From NCBI GenBank assembly GCA_035934235.1, contig DASYYB010000066.1, positions 31,964 to 95,963 on the forward strand: a DNA stretch of 64,000 nt, given 5' to 3'. Source of the DNA: REEB95 sp035934235. Its GTDB lineage: Bacteria > Pseudomonadota > Alphaproteobacteria > ATCC43930 > CGMCC-115725. The notes beneath the pieces are model-generated. The model saw only the letters and a list, made by a program, of their open reading frames with translations. It made no database searches and was not told the origin of the DNA. The translations under genes and the position numbers were made by a program. Below are positions 63,076 through 64,000 of this stretch, in pieces (position 1 is the first letter of the stretch; every line of letters starts with the position of its first letter).

Positions 63076-64000
63076 TCGCCGCCGACCGGGCCCGCGCCAC
63101 GGATTGGCTCGGCCGGCTGTGGACGCGTGGCTGCCGTTTTCTGGGCACAGAACGCGCCATCATGGGCGGCGCGATGACCTGGGTGTCGGAGCGCAACCTG
63201 GTCGCTGCGATCTCGAACGGCGGCGGCTTCGGCGTCATCGCCTGCGGCTCGATGAATCCAACGCAGCTCGATGCCGAGATCGCCGCGACGCAAGCGCTCA
63301 CGACGAAGCCGTTCGGCGTCAACCTGATCACGCTCCATCCGGCGTTGTTGGATCTGATCGACGTCTGCACGCGCCGTCGCGTCAGCCACGTCGTGCTGGC
63401 TGGCGCCTTGCCGCCGGCGCCGGCGGTCGCGCGCGTCAAGCAATCCGGCGCCAAACTGCTGTGCTTCGCGCCGGCGCTGTCGATCGTCAAGAAGCTGGTG
63501 CGCATGGGCGCCGACGCCATCGTCATTGAGGGCATGGAGGCCGGCGGCCATATCGGCCCGGTCGCAACCAGCGTGCTGGCGCAGGAAATCCTGCCGCACG
63601 TCAACGACGTGCCGGTCTTCGTCGCCGGCGGCATCGGCCACGGCGCGGCGATCGCCTCCTATCTCGAAATGGGCGCGTCGGGCGTGCAACTCGGCACGCG
63701 CTTCGTCTGCGCGCATGAATCGATTGCGCATCCGAAATTCAAACGGGCCTTCATCCGTGCGGCGGCGCGCGACGCGGTGCCGTCGGTGCAGCTCGATCCG
63801 CGCTTCTCGGTGATTCCGGTGCGCGCGCTGGCCAACGACGGCACCCGCGCCTTCATGGAAAAGCAGCGCGACGTCGTCGAGCGCTTTACCAAAGGCGCCC
63901 TGTCGCAAAAGGACGCACAGCTCGAAATCGAGCACTTCTGGGTCGGCGCTTTGCGCCGCGCCGTAATCGACGGCGACATCGAAACCGGCTCGCTGATGGC
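63072..64000 (+). CDS. Nitronate monooxygenase family protein, C-terminus beyond window
   Basis: 309 codons are visible with no stop before 64000. The FMN-dependent TIM-barrel enzyme family (2-nitropropane dioxygenase/NMO) is recognised by ERAIMGGAMTWVSERNLVAAISNGGGFGVIACGSM, KPFGVNLIT, VIEGMEAGGHIGP and PVFVAGGIGHGAAIASYLEMGASGVQLGTRFVC (as motifs). GGHIGP holds the conserved catalytic-region histidine. Translation is coupled to lysC through an ATGA overlap, an unusual partner for an amino-acid kinase. The substrate in vivo is unknown. Confidence 0.9.
   Translation, partial: MIAADRARATDWLGRLWTRGCRFLGTERAIMGGAMTWVSERNLVAAISNGGGFGVIACGSMNPTQLDAEIAATQALTTKPFGVNLITLHPALLDLIDVCTRRRVSHVVLAGALPPAPAVARVKQSGAKLLCFAPALSIVKKLVRMGADAIVIEGMEAGGHIGPVATSVLAQEILPHVNDVPVFVAGGIGHGAAIASYLEMGASGVQLGTRFVCAHESIAHPKFKRAFIRAAARDAVPSVQLDPRFSVIPVRALANDGTRAFMEKQRDVVERFTKGALSQKDAQLEIEHFWVGALRRAVIDGDIETGSLM

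Overview
The window is GC-rich and densely coded, and reads as a chromosomal segment of an alphaproteobacterium. The evidence is a GcrA-type cell-cycle regulator, a CarD/CdnL regulator after fdxA, the SUV3-like helicase plus S4-domain protein pair, a ccmABCDE(F) cytochrome-c maturation operon, an EcfG-like promoter motif and MHS-type transporters. A Rhodospirillales- or Reyranella-like relative is plausible from the PEP-CTERM protein and the box/pca gene set, but this is inference. No rRNA, CRISPR array, transposase, integrase or phage gene was seen. One tRNA (Arg, anticodon CCT) is present.

Layout. 1-2.8 kb: ccmA-B-C-D-E-F on the minus strand. 3-13.8 kb: a polytopic membrane protein, aconitase, an amidase/NIPSNAP pair, a DUF1223 protein, htpG and an MHS transporter. 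13.9-16.7 kb: SUV3-like helicase, broken by an apparent frameshift, and its S4-domain partner. 16.7-24.7 kb: a block with an extensin-like protein, a compact mercury-type cluster (merR, merT, a 56-aa CPxCGGCP protein and a GDCCVxC protein, without merA or merP), a five-gene polyprenyl-linked glycosylation module and an HTH protein fused to a degenerate citrate-synthase fold. This block separates helicase/S4 from fdxA-carD, which usually lie together in this class. 24.8-31 kb: fdxA, carD, a degenerate metallophosphatase, tRNA-Arg, small secreted proteins, and two near-duplicate MetE-like proteins flanking an orphan periplasmic binding protein. 32-35.7 kb: pcaD-H-G-B, the protocatechuate branch of the beta-ketoadipate pathway.

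35.8-43 kb: a PEP-CTERM peptide, an AT-rich spacer, an ArsR/SRPBCC pair, a DHA2 exporter, a PagL-like lipid A deacylase, proline iminopeptidase, a membrane protein and a third MetE-like protein. 43-52.9 kb: aerobic benzoate catabolism, with an alpha/beta hydrolase and benzoate-CoA ligase on the minus strand and boxC-boxB on the plus strand. boxB is followed by an adrenodoxin-reductase-type flavoprotein where BoxA (the usual reductase) would be expected, then a PAS-HATPase protein. 52.8-57.4 kb: a tatA-carboxymuconolactone decarboxylase-queA-tgt-queF-queG run covering the late steps of queuosine synthesis. 57.5-64 kb: a degenerate SNase-like protein, gcrA, an MFS transporter, a tandem cold-shock protein, ubiG, and lysC followed by a nitronate monooxygenase that runs off the window.

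Together the accessory genes describe an organism equipped for aromatic acid breakdown (benzoyl-CoA epoxidation and protocatechuate ring cleavage), envelope glycosylation and metal handling. The most interesting leads are the box cluster with a substitute reductase, the merA-less mercury-type mini-operon, and several proteins that keep an enzyme fold but have lost catalytic residues.
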